DNA from: Gammaproteobacteria bacterium
GTDB taxonomy: Bacteria; Pseudomonadota; Gammaproteobacteria; UBA6429; Thiohalophilaceae
Reading direction: 5' to 3'
Length of the DNA stretch: 8,092 nt
NCBI GenBank assembly: GCA_003233255.1
Contig: QILH01000193.1
Span: 1 to 8,092 of the forward strand
This document shows, piece by piece, positions 1-6,291 of this stretch; within the stretch, counting starts at the first letter, position 1; every line of letters starts with the position of its first letter. The position numbers and the translations under genes were made by a program. The notes beneath the pieces were generated by a model that was given only the letters and a program-made list of their open reading frames with translations, was not told where the DNA came from and did not search any database.

Positions 1-436
1 GTTTTCGTGGCGATGGCTGCTGAGCATGGCCTATTTCGCCATCGCCGCCCTCGCCTACATGGCCTATCTATTTAGTCACCCATCCCCTGAAATGCTCAGT
101 CGTTTAATCCCGTTCTTCGTGATATTCATTCTATTGCTGCTGGGCTCGTTACTGATGTTTATGTACCGTTCCCCGAACGTGACCGAGTTTCGAAGTCGCT
201 ACTGCGGCTGTGTGTTGATCAGTCTGTTATACAGTAATCCGGGCAAAGACGTCTTCAATCAGTTCGTCGATGAATTAAAACAACGCATTCTGGCCGCCAG
301 TCAGTCGGTTCGCATTGATAAACATCGTATGCTAATCAATGAAATTACCAAACTGCGACGACTGCGAAATGAGAGTATTATTACCGAACGAGACTATGTC
401 GCGGCCTCGCGACGTATCCCGAACATGAAAGCCTGA
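1..436 (+). CDS. Membrane protein with SHOCT-like C-terminus, 5' end cut by window edge
   Basis: I do not recognise a named gene. The reading frame is open to the left edge; the codons before the ATG at 26 encode FSWRWLLS, which extends the first hydrophobic segment, and that ATG has no convincing Shine-Dalgarno sequence. The true start is therefore probably outside the window. Counting from the ATG at 26, there are two membrane segments (about 2-17 and 27-47), then a soluble part (about 50-136) with a Cys-x-Cys-type pair (C60, C62). The last 35 residues, with the run KLRRLRNESIITERDY, resemble the short SHOCT helical-hairpin motif often found at the C-terminus of small bacterial membrane proteins; that match is by eye. 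The gene ends with TGA and converges on clpB, with only 8 bp between the two stop codons and no room for a terminator there. Function unknown. I am confident that it is coding, not of its role. Confidence 0.75.
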   Translation, partial: FSWRWLLSMAYFAIAALAYMAYLFSHPSPEMLSRLIPFFVIFILLLLGSLLMFMYRSPNVTEFRSRYCGCVLISLLYSNPGKDVFNQFVDELKQRILAASQSVRIDKHRMLINEITKLRRLRNESIITERDYVAASRRIPNMKA

Positions 437-444
437 CGAATTAC

Positions 445-3042
445 TTACGCGGCGGCGGCCTTTTTACGGCTCTTGCGAAACGTAAATGACTCTCCGTCTA
501 CATCGATTTCAATAACATCGTTCGGCAAGAACTTACCCCCTAGAATATCCTGCGCCAACGGATTCTCCAGTTGTTGTTGTATGGCCCGCTTTAACGGCCT
601 TGCTCCATAAACCGGATCAAAACCTGCTTCACTCAATTTATCCAATGCCGCTTCGGAAATATCCAGTCCCAGATCGCGTTCTTTCAATCGTGACCGCAAA
701 TAATCGATCTGTATATTGGCTATGGAACGGATTTGCTCTTTCAACAGGGGATGGAATACAACAACTTCATCGATGCGATTAATAAACTCCGGCCGAAAAT
801 GCTGGCTGACGTTTTCCATCACCGCCGATTTCATCGCTGCATAGTTTTCTTCTCCAGATAGTTCCTGAATGTGTTGCGAGCCTATGTTTGATGTCATCAC
901 GATCACGGTATTGCGAAAATCAACCGTGCGCCCCTGGCCATCGGTCAGGCGTCCATCATCCAGCACTTGCAGCAAGACATTAAACACATCGGGATGGGCC
1001 TTTTCGACTTCATCCAGTAACACAACGGAATAGGGTTTACGGCGTACCGCTTCGGTCAGATAACCTCCCTCTTCATAACCGACATACCCAGGAGGCGCAC
1101 CGATTAAACGCGCGACGGAATGTTTTTCCATAAACTCTGACATGTCGATACGTACCATGGCCGCTTCCGTATCAAACAGGAAGGTTGCAAGTGACTTGGT
1201 TAATTCGGTTTTACCTACGCCGGTTGGCCCAAGAAATAAAAACGAACCATTAGGGCGATTAGGATCAGATAATCCTGCACGCGAACGACGAATCGCATCG
1301 GACACCGCCTGCACGGCCTGATGTTGACCAATCACACGCTTGTGCAGCTCATCTTCCATGCGTAATAATTTATCGCGTTCGCCTTCCAGCATTTTAGAAA
1401 CGGGAATGCCCGTCCATTTCGAAACCACCTCAGCTATCTCTTCCTCACTAACCTTGTTCCGCAGTAATTTGGTTTCCTGCATCTCGGCCTGTCCAGCCAT
1501 ATCAAGTTGTTGCTCTAACTCAGGAATTCGACCGTATTGCAATTCGGACATACGCGCCAGATCACTGGCACGACGCGCGGTTTCCAGTTCCATTCGGGCG
1601 CGATCCAGTTCTTCTTTGATGTGTTGAGTGCCTTGTAAGGCCGCCTTTTCGGCGACCCAGATTTCTTCCAGGTCTTTGTATTCTCGCTCGGCCTTGTCGA
1701 TCTCATTCTGTAAGTTATTCAGGCGTTTTTTCGAGGCGTCATCGGTCTCTTTATTTAACGCTTCTCGTTCAATCTTGAGTTGAATTAACTTACGATCGAG
1801 TTTATCCATAGTCTCCGGTTTGGAGTCGATCTCCATACGAATACGACTCGCGGCTTCGTCGATCAGATCGATGGCCTTATCGGGGAGTTGTCTATCTGAA
1901 ATGTATCGGGTAGACAGCGTTGCGGCTGCCACAATCGCCGGGTCGGTAATATCAACGCCATGGTGGACTTCGTATTTTTCTTTCAGACCACGCAGTATCG
2001 CAATCGTCGCCTCGACGCTGGGTTCTTCCACTAACACTTTCTGGAAACGACGTTCTAATGCCGCGTCTTTTTCAATATATTTACGATATTCATCAAGTGT
2101 GGTCGCACCGACACAATGCAATTCGCCGCGCGCTAAAGCAGGCTTTAACATATTACCCGCATCCAATGAACCTTCGGCCTTTCCCGCACCGACCATGGTG
2201 TGAATTTCATCTATAAATAAAATCACCTGCCCTTCCTGTTTGGCCAGATCATTTAAGACCGCTTTTAAACGTTCTTCAAATTCACCCCGAAATTTTGCAC
2301 CGGCTAACAAGGATCCCATATCCAGCGATAAAACCCGTTTACCTTTTACACCTTCAGGAACCTCACCATTCACAATCCGTTGCGCCAGACCTTCGACAAT
2401 GGCGGTTTTACCCACACCCGGTTCACCGATCAATACGGGATTGTTTTTGGTGCGCCTTTGTAATACCTGCACGGCGCGGCGAATCTCATCGTCACGGCCG
2501 ATGACAGGATCAAGTTTGCCCTGCTCGGCCCGTTCGGTAAGATCAATCGTATATTTTTCTAATGCCTGACGATTTTCTTCGGCATTCGGATCATCAATTT
2601 TTTGTCCGCCCCTGACCTGCTCGATAGCTTGCTCGATGGCCGCTTTCGTTGCACCACTCTTGCGCAGTATTTCTGCCACCTGATGCTTGTCATCAAACAG
2701 GGCAAGGACAAATAACTCCGATGAAATATACTGATCTTTGCGTTGCTGAGATAACTTATCCGTCTGGTTTAATATTCTGGCCAGATCATTTGATATGTGC
2801 AGATCAACGGCTGAGCCGGTTACAGACGGCAGGTGTTCAAGTGCTTCACCTAACTGGGAACGTAGCAGGTTGACGTTTGCGCCTGCCAGTTGTAACAGAT
2901 GACGCACTGAACCGCCATCCTGATCCAGCATTGCGATTAATACATGCAAGGGGTCAACCACCTGATGATCGCGACCAACCGCGACACTCTGTGCATCCTG
3001 TAATGCCAGTTGAAATTTACTGGTTAATTTATCCATTCGCAT
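445..3042 (-). CDS. clpB: ATP-dependent disaggregase ClpB (Hsp100)
   Basis: ClpB is a cytoplasmic hexameric AAA+ chaperone that works with DnaK/DnaJ/GrpE to pull polypeptides out of aggregates after heat stress. The 865 residues align nearly end to end with E. coli ClpB (857). Order: N-terminal Clp repeat domain (1-145); AAA-1 with Walker A GEPGVGKT (206-213), Walker B with D278/E279 and arginine fingers R331/R332; coiled-coil middle domain (about 409-525); AAA-2 with Walker A GPTGVGKT (605-612), Walker B with D677/E678 and sensor-2 GAR (813-815). Pore-loop aromatics are F251 (Tyr in E. coli) and Y653. No ClpP-binding tripeptide loop was seen, as expected for ClpB. The ATG at 3042 has GAGGA about 9 nt upstream and gives the canonical N-terminus. 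A sigma-32-type promoter lies about 55-90 bp upstream. The C-terminus ends in a short basic and alanine tail. No frameshift or missing catalytic residue was seen. Confidence 0.98.
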   Translation of the reverse strand: MRMDKLTSKFQLALQDAQSVAVGRDHQVVDPLHVLIAMLDQDGGSVRHLLQLAGANVNLLRSQLGEALEHLPSVTGSAVDLHISNDLARILNQTDKLSQQRKDQYISSELFVLALFDDKHQVAEILRKSGATKAAIEQAIEQVRGGQKIDDPNAEENRQALEKYTIDLTERAEQGKLDPVIGRDDEIRRAVQVLQRRTKNNPVLIGEPGVGKTAIVEGLAQRIVNGEVPEGVKGKRVLSLDMGSLLAGAKFRGEFEERLKAVLNDLAKQEGQVILFIDEIHTMVGAGKAEGSLDAGNMLKPALARGELHCVGATTLDEYRKYIEKDAALERRFQKVLVEEPSVEATIAILRGLKEKYEVHHGVDITDPAIVAAATLSTRYISDRQLPDKAIDLIDEAASRIRMEIDSKPETMDKLDRKLIQLKIEREALNKETDDASKKRLNNLQNEIDKAEREYKDLEEIWVAEKAALQGTQHIKEELDRARMELETARRASDLARMSELQYGRIPELEQQLDMAGQAEMQETKLLRNKVSEEEIAEVVSKWTGIPVSKMLEGERDKLLRMEDELHKRVIGQHQAVQAVSDAIRRSRAGLSDPNRPNGSFLFLGPTGVGKTELTKSLATFLFDTEAAMVRIDMSEFMEKHSVARLIGAPPGYVGYEEGGYLTEAVRRKPYSVVLLDEVEKAHPDVFNVLLQVLDDGRLTDGQGRTVDFRNTVIVMTSNIGSQHIQELSGEENYAAMKSAVMENVSQHFRPEFINRIDEVVVFHPLLKEQIRSIANIQIDYLRSRLKERDLGLDISEAALDKLSEAGFDPVYGARPLKRAIQQQLENPLAQDILGGKFLPNDVIEIDVDGESFTFRKSRKKAAAA

Positions 3043-3100
3043 GTGACAAGTTCCTCACCATAAATATATTAAGATTGTTTTATTCTAGAATCTATAAGAA

Positions 3101-3129
3101 TTTATAGGGATATTTTTTGTTGTTTCAAG
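3101..3129 (-). promoter_or_regulatory. Sigma-32 (RpoH) heat-shock promoter of clpB
   Basis: Read on the minus strand, CTTGAAA (3129-3123) is followed by a 13-nt spacer and CCCTATAAA (3109-3101). This closely matches the heat-shock consensus CTTGAAA, 11-16 nt, CCCATnTA. Transcription would start near 3094, leaving a leader of about 50 nt before the clpB ATG. The element lies directly upstream of a known class of RpoH target, which strengthens the call. TATAAA within the -10 could also serve a sigma-70 polymerase. A dyad CTATAA-GAAT-TTATAG (3092-3107) covers the -10 and start region; I assign it no function. Confidence 0.8.
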
Positions 3130-3140
3130 TCTTATTGGTA

Positions 3141-3154
3141 TTGATCTAAATCAA
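3141..3154. promoter_or_regulatory. Putative FNR/ANR-type binding site
   Basis: TTGAT-CTAA-ATCAA is an exact match to the FNR-family consensus TTGAT-N4-ATCAA. It lies just upstream of the sigma-32 promoter, centred about 53 bp before the predicted clpB start site. It overlaps a second dyad, TCTAAA-TCAAT-TTTAGA (3145-3161). The position is neither the classical -41.5 nor -61.5 of FNR activation, so the regulatory effect, if any, is uncertain. clpB is the only gene it could obviously control, because both flanking genes run leftward. Confidence 0.5.
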
Positions 3155-3197
3155 TTTTAGACCATTACTGGATTTTTATCCCGCCAGAAAATCATTA

Positions 3198-3228
3198 AAA
3201 GATCCTTCTCTGCGTTCAGAATGACACG
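3198..3228 (+). repeat. Dispersed repeat, copy A
   Basis: Core AAGATCCTTC, then TGCGTTCAGAATGACA. It is a direct relative of copy C and an inverted relative of copy B. Together A and B bound a 133-bp segment (3198-3330) whose ends can pair over 10 bp (AAGATCCTTC with GAAGGATCTT) and 6 bp (ATGACA with TGTCAT), which resembles a small non-autonomous palindromic element. It is followed by CGTTAAC, as is copy B. From general knowledge, motifs of this GATCCTTC...TACG...TGACA type recur between genes in many bacteria; their origin is not settled. Confidence 0.65.
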
Positions 3229-3296
3229 TTAACAACGGGGTCGTGAAAACGGCGAAAAACAAGGGAATAATAACAACAGAATGCTCGACCCAGCCC

Positions 3297-3330
3297 TGTC
3301 ATCCTAAGGCGCGTAGCAACGAAGGATCTT
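3297..3330 (-). repeat. Dispersed repeat, copy B (inverted)
   Basis: This copy runs from TGTCATCCT through CGCGTAGC to GAAGGATCTT. Its reverse complement aligns with copies A and C, with about 3 extra bases in the middle. With copy C it can form a stem-loop: AAGGATCTT pairs with AAGATCCTT and the outer CGTAG with CTACG, around a loop of roughly 18 nt. Confidence 0.65.
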
Positions 3331-3348
3331 GCGCGTTAACTAAACGAC

Positions 3349-3378
3349 AAAGATCCTTTACTACGTTCAGGCCTGACG
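3349..3378 (+). repeat. Dispersed repeat, copy C, overlapping a gene end
   Basis: Starts AAAGATCCTT and continues with CTACGTTCAG, matching copy A closely in the first 22 bases; the last part (GCCTGACG) is diverged. It covers the last three sense codons and the TGA stop of the leftward oxidoreductase gene. On that gene's strand, the bases after TGA give further in-frame TAG and TAA stops, 2 and 3 codons later. The repeat has therefore probably supplied or replaced the end of the reading frame. Confidence 0.6.
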
Positions 3379-4875
3379 TTTATTAGATTCCTTTGCCAGG
3401 CGACTGGCCGCATACTCTGGATACAGCTTTTCAAGCGACACACTAAAGCCCGGCTTTTGTACAATACGAACGTGTTTACGGCTAAATTCACTGGCATTGC
3501 GTAAGCCACATGAGTGAGCGATCACATTAATCTCGTGATTAACCCAATGCGCATAATTGGCCACCCGCTTGCCCTTGTCTTCAACCACCAGACCTTTTTG
3601 AAAACGTTTGTTATGGGTTGTAATTCCGGTCGGACAGGTATCACGATGGCATTGCAACGATTGAATGCAACCCAGCGCAAACATAAACCCACGCGCACTC
3701 ACCGCAAAATCCGCACCCATGCATAAGGCCCAGGCGACATTACCGGATGTAATCAGTTTTCCAGAGGCGATGATTTTAATCTGTTTACGCAGGTCGTACA
3801 TATTCAGGGTATCCACCATAATCGGCAGTGATTCTTTTAAAGACAAACCGACATTGTCAGATAGCACCTGTGGTGCCGCACCCGTGCCGCCTTCACCACC
3901 ATCGATGGTGATAAAATCGGGGGCGTAATCCAAACCCCGTCGATGAATCGTTTCACACAACTCATGCGGGAATTCTTCGGAACCGACGACGGCCTTAAAA
4001 CCCACCGGACGGCCGGTAAGTTCACGAATATAGTGGATCATTGACAACAACTCATCACAATCGCTTATCTCACGATGACGATTGGGACTCGATGAAACCT
4101 GGCCCTGTGGAATGCCACGAATTGCCGCTATCTCGGACGTGACCTTGTTACCCGGTAGCACACCGCCCCGTCCCGGCTTCGCACCCTGCGACAGTTTAAT
4201 CTCGAAGGCCTTGACGCGTTTACCAATATCCCGCACTTTATTCGGATCCAGTTTTCCATCCTGATCACGAATACCGTATTTTGCCGTACCGACCTGGTAA
4301 ATAATGTCCGGGCCAAACTCTTCATGATAGGGCGACATTCCCCCTTCTCCGGTATTCAGCCAGACTTTTGCCTCGGCGGCGCCTTTTGAAAGTGAGCGCA
4401 CAGCGGGTTTCGATATGGCACCAAAGCTCATGCCGGAGATATTAAAAATGGACGGGTTCTCATAGGGATGCTCGCAACCTGGCCCGATAACCATGTGCGG
4501 GCGATCGGTCTTTTCTTCTTCTAACAAAGGAAAGGACGCATTAACAAAAATCACTGAACCATTGGAATTCATATCATTCGTCGAACCAAAACCCACCAGT
4601 CCGCCCAGGCCTTTTGCAGTACGGTAAACCCAGGCCCGGCCCGCACGATTAAAGGGTTGTTCTTCGCGATCGGCGGCAAAAAAATACTGCCGGAAATACT
4701 CACCAAGGCGTTCAAACCGATAACGCATCCGTCCGATAACCGGATAATTCCGCCGGATCGCATGCGCGGTTTGAGTCACATCCTGCACATACATAATCAC
4801 AATAGAAATCAGCCCAAACGCGGCCAGCGCCGCAAACCCGAGAATCACCCAATCAGCAATATTATCTAGAAACAT
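3367..4875 (-). CDS. Membrane-anchored FMN-binding glutamate synthase family protein
   Basis: Stand-alone relative of the FMN domain of glutamate synthase large subunit (GltB), 502 residues from the ATG at 4875. In GltB this domain reduces the 2-iminoglutarate formed from 2-oxoglutarate and ammonia to glutamate. This protein lacks the N-terminal glutamine amidotransferase domain. A membrane helix lies at about residues 9-30. The TIM-barrel core shows GEGGMSP (176-182), KLSQGAKPG (227-235), IDGGEGGTGA (324-333) and IIASGKL (368-374), consistent with FMN and substrate binding. C403-x5-C409-x4-C414 followed by PTG matches the 3Fe-4S cluster motif of GltB. The electron donor and true substrate are unknown. 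A TTG at 4884 would add three residues but is only 2 nt from AGGA; the ATG has that AGGA 11 nt upstream. An inverted repeat covers the ribosome-binding site, and a dispersed repeat covers the 3' end. No GltD-like partner is nearby. Confidence 0.9.
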   Translation of the reverse strand: MFLDNIADWVILGFAALAAFGLISIVIMYVQDVTQTAHAIRRNYPVIGRMRYRFERLGEYFRQYFFAADREEQPFNRAGRAWVYRTAKGLGGLVGFGSTNDMNSNGSVIFVNASFPLLEEEKTDRPHMVIGPGCEHPYENPSIFNISGMSFGAISKPAVRSLSKGAAEAKVWLNTGEGGMSPYHEEFGPDIIYQVGTAKYGIRDQDGKLDPNKVRDIGKRVKAFEIKLSQGAKPGRGGVLPGNKVTSEIAAIRGIPQGQVSSSPNRHREISDCDELLSMIHYIRELTGRPVGFKAVVGSEEFPHELCETIHRRGLDYAPDFITIDGGEGGTGAAPQVLSDNVGLSLKESLPIMVDTLNMYDLRKQIKIIASGKLITSGNVAWALCMGADFAVSARGFMFALGCIQSLQCHRDTCPTGITTHNKRFQKGLVVEDKGKRVANYAHWVNHEINVIAHSCGLRNASEFSRKHVRIVQKPGFSVSLEKLYPEYAASRLAKESNKRQA

Positions 4876-4883
4876 AATCAGCA

Positions 4884-4906
4884 AAGTCCTTTGTTAACAA
4901 AGACTT
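4884..4906 (-). promoter_or_regulatory. Inverted repeat over the ribosome-binding site of the glutamate synthase-like gene
   Basis: The core CTTTGTTAACAAAG (4889-4902) is a perfect 14-bp palindrome. With one bulged base, the arms extend to AAGTCCTTTGTT and AACAAAGACTT. On the gene's strand the AGGA Shine-Dalgarno (4890-4887) lies in one arm. It could be a protein operator or an RNA hairpin that hides the SD, but a hairpin from a palindrome with no loop bases would need to open several central pairs. Confidence 0.4.
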
Positions 4907-4990
4907 CATCGGCCAAAAATGAGATTACTTAACGTACAGGAAAACAGGATAATGAAACCACGATGACCCGCATAAAATTATCCATATACC

Positions 4991-5248
4991 TTATTTTTTA
5001 AGAGGTTTCGTCATCGGCGGTACACCCGTTGCGGCAACAACAACCATCGAGCATGACTGAATCCCGAGCGTACCTGAGATATCGACCAGGGCACTACGCA
5101 CATCACGTTTCTCCCGAGACACGGCAATCAACCCAACGGGGCCATTACGCATGATTTTCTCTGCAGAGACAGGATTCAACCGCAAAATCCGCCAGACCAG
5201 AATTGAGCAACGGGTATCCCCTGTATGGCGATACCCGTTGTTTCTCAT
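4991..5248 (-). CDS. Small hypothetical ORF, doubtful
   Basis: I do not recognise this protein (85 residues from the ATG at 5248). The first 14 or so codons lie in a strong stem-loop, and that start has no Shine-Dalgarno, so the N-terminal part is probably not translated. An internal ATG at 5152 has a weak AGAG about 7 nt upstream, overlaps a 12-bp palindrome (TCTCTGCAGAGA, 5158-5169), and would give 53 residues. That part looks more protein-like: MRNGPVGLIAV at its start, a basic and acidic stretch, then a small-residue hydrophobic run (SCSMVVVAATGV) and a basic end. No domain or signal peptide is evident. It lies between the secreted zincin gene and the glutamate synthase-like gene, on the same strand. 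It could also be a gene remnant or chance ORF. Confidence 0.3.
   Translation of the reverse strand: MRNNGYRHTGDTRCSILVWRILRLNPVSAEKIMRNGPVGLIAVSREKRDVRSALVDISGTLGIQSCSMVVVAATGVPPMTKPLKK
5208..5240 (-). terminator. Strong stem-loop downstream of the zincin-like gene
   Basis: CAACGGGTATC (5208-5218) and GATACCCGTTG (5230-5240) are perfect 11-bp inverted arms around an 11-nt loop. The structure begins 25 nt past the stop codon of the minus-strand gene ending at 5266, where a terminator is expected. On that strand no U-run follows; the T-rich flank (TTTCTCATT) is on the plus-strand side. It may work as a factor-assisted terminator or mRNA 3'-end stabiliser. As no plus-strand gene reads into it, I assign it to the minus strand. 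Confidence 0.5.
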
Positions 5249-5265
5249 TGAGCTAGATTACGGCT

Positions 5266-6228
5266 CTACCGACTTGATTTCTTCCTTTTTGTGGCAAATG
5301 TCGTTTTACCATTGGGTCTACCCGAACGTACGTTATCACGGATATAAGGGTATAACGTACTCGAGGTTCTTTTACCCCCGGCATACCAGTCCCTAACAAT
5401 ATCCGCCTGCTGTTCAACGTTATATTTATTCCATTGTTTTCCGGCCGTTCCATAATCGTAGGCACCCGATGTCGATCCAGTCTGAGCAACCGACAAGGCC
5501 TGGTGGAGTGCAGAATTAGAAGTAAAGGGGACATTATGTTGTCCCTGCCATACATGCACCATTTCATGGATCAAGGTGAGTCTTCCGTTACTGCTGGCAG
5601 TAAGGCCCGCATAAAAGGTTGTGCCGACATTCACCAGGTATCCGGTAGGAACCTTGCTAACCCAGTAGCCGGAGTTAAGACCCACAGTATTGGTAATTTT
5701 AACATTGCTAAATGTAATTGAAGAACCAAATACTGATCTAACAAGCGATTTTTCGGCGGAAGTCAAGGGACGAGGAAGTTGCGGTGACAACGGTACGGTC
5801 GTCAGCCCCCCTAGATTAATCGAACCGGACGAATTACCCGCATTAGAACCCCCACCGGAACCTGGGGCTGCATTTAAGCATTCCACAGAAACCAGTTTTG
5901 TCGGCGAAGTTCCTACATAGTTGCCAGCGCCAGGATTACGCGCCATGCCCGTCAGGGTAAACGGTGAAACCGTTACGTTGGTCAGCGTCAATTTTATACT
6001 TGTACTCTTCATGTTTTTTACATAATTCATACGATTTTTGTTTAACGTTGTTTTCTGACCGTAGTTAAGGTATTTAATAGCTGACTGGTTCTTATAAGTA
6101 CCCGTAAAAGTGTTACCACTATTCCAGCTGTATAAAAACTTACATTCATTTGCGGCCAACGCGCTTTTACTTATCGCCAAAAATGAAACCAAGCAGATCA
6201 GCGCAACGTATTGCATTCTGGTTTTCAT
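5266..6228 (-). CDS. Secreted zincin-like metallopeptidase-fold protein (HExxH)
   Basis: Predicted exported protein of 320 residues with unknown substrate. A Sec signal peptide (1-25; basic start, hydrophobic ICLVSFLAI, ALA-A cleavage site) is clear. A Thr/Asn-rich N-terminal region (about 27-118) has just two cysteines, C29 and C117, which could form a disulfide. A Gly/Ser/Asn linker (about 122-140) leads to the C-terminal domain (about 150-300) with HEMVHVWQ (H221, E222, H225) and EQQAD (E272, D276), where E272 is a candidate third zinc ligand. The stretch PLTSAEKSLVRSVFGSSITF and the HEMVHVWQ motif resemble DUF4157-like zincin domains found in Vgr/Rhs-associated proteins; this is from memory. 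The tail is strongly basic (KRKKSSR). GGAG sits 8 nt before the ATG. No immunity-like partner or secretion gene is adjacent. Alone between housekeeping genes, it looks accessory. Peptidase activity is inferred from the motif only. Confidence 0.85.
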   Translation of the reverse strand: MKTRMQYVALICLVSFLAISKSALAANECKFLYSWNSGNTFTGTYKNQSAIKYLNYGQKTTLNKNRMNYVKNMKSTSIKLTLTNVTVSPFTLTGMARNPGAGNYVGTSPTKLVSVECLNAAPGSGGGSNAGNSSGSINLGGLTTVPLSPQLPRPLTSAEKSLVRSVFGSSITFSNVKITNTVGLNSGYWVSKVPTGYLVNVGTTFYAGLTASSNGRLTLIHEMVHVWQGQHNVPFTSNSALHQALSVAQTGSTSGAYDYGTAGKQWNKYNVEQQADIVRDWYAGGKRTSSTLYPYIRDNVRSGRPNGKTTFATKRKKSSR

Positions 6229-6291
6229 AATAAATTCTCCAATATGATAGTTAAGGTTGTGTGCTTTATAGCTACGTTATGTTCACTACGG

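Larger units (their letters stand above)
3043..3366. other. Intergenic region between the glutamate synthase-like gene and clpB
   Basis: This 324-bp stretch has no gene. Its left third is the clpB leader and promoter region, very AT-rich. The right half (about 3198-3366) is repeat DNA: three copies of a palindrome-forming motif, the third of which runs on past 3366 into the end of the neighbouring gene. Between copies A and B is a 68-bp spacer in which I see no motif. No U-tract terminator was seen for the oxidoreductase gene, though the B/C pair could fold as a stem-loop just after its stop codon. Confidence 0.7.

Noticed and set aside
437..444. Bidirectional terminator between the two convergent genes at the left end
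   Set aside because: Only 8 bp separate the stop codons and I see no stem-loop with a U-run there or just beyond.
1340..2569. Several plus-strand ORFs of 95-127 codons inside clpB (1340-1627, 1820-2203, 2240-2569)
   Set aside because: They are antisense to a highly conserved gene and rich in Ser/Arg as expected for mirror frames of the coding strand. No SD or domain supports them.
3198..3378. CRISPR-like array
   Set aside because: The three repeat copies are imperfect, of mixed orientation and irregularly spaced, and no cas gene is present.
5253..5567. Minus-strand ORF of 104 codons inside the 3' half of the zincin-like gene
   Set aside because: It overlaps the HExxH/EQQAD-bearing frame almost completely and has no recognisable motif, so it is an alternative-frame shadow.
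5434..5920. Plus-strand ORFs opposite the zincin-like gene (5434-5721, 5690-5920) as a possible antisense immunity gene
   Set aside because: The translations are low-complexity mirror images of the linker and barrel codons, without start signals. Nothing supports an immunity role.
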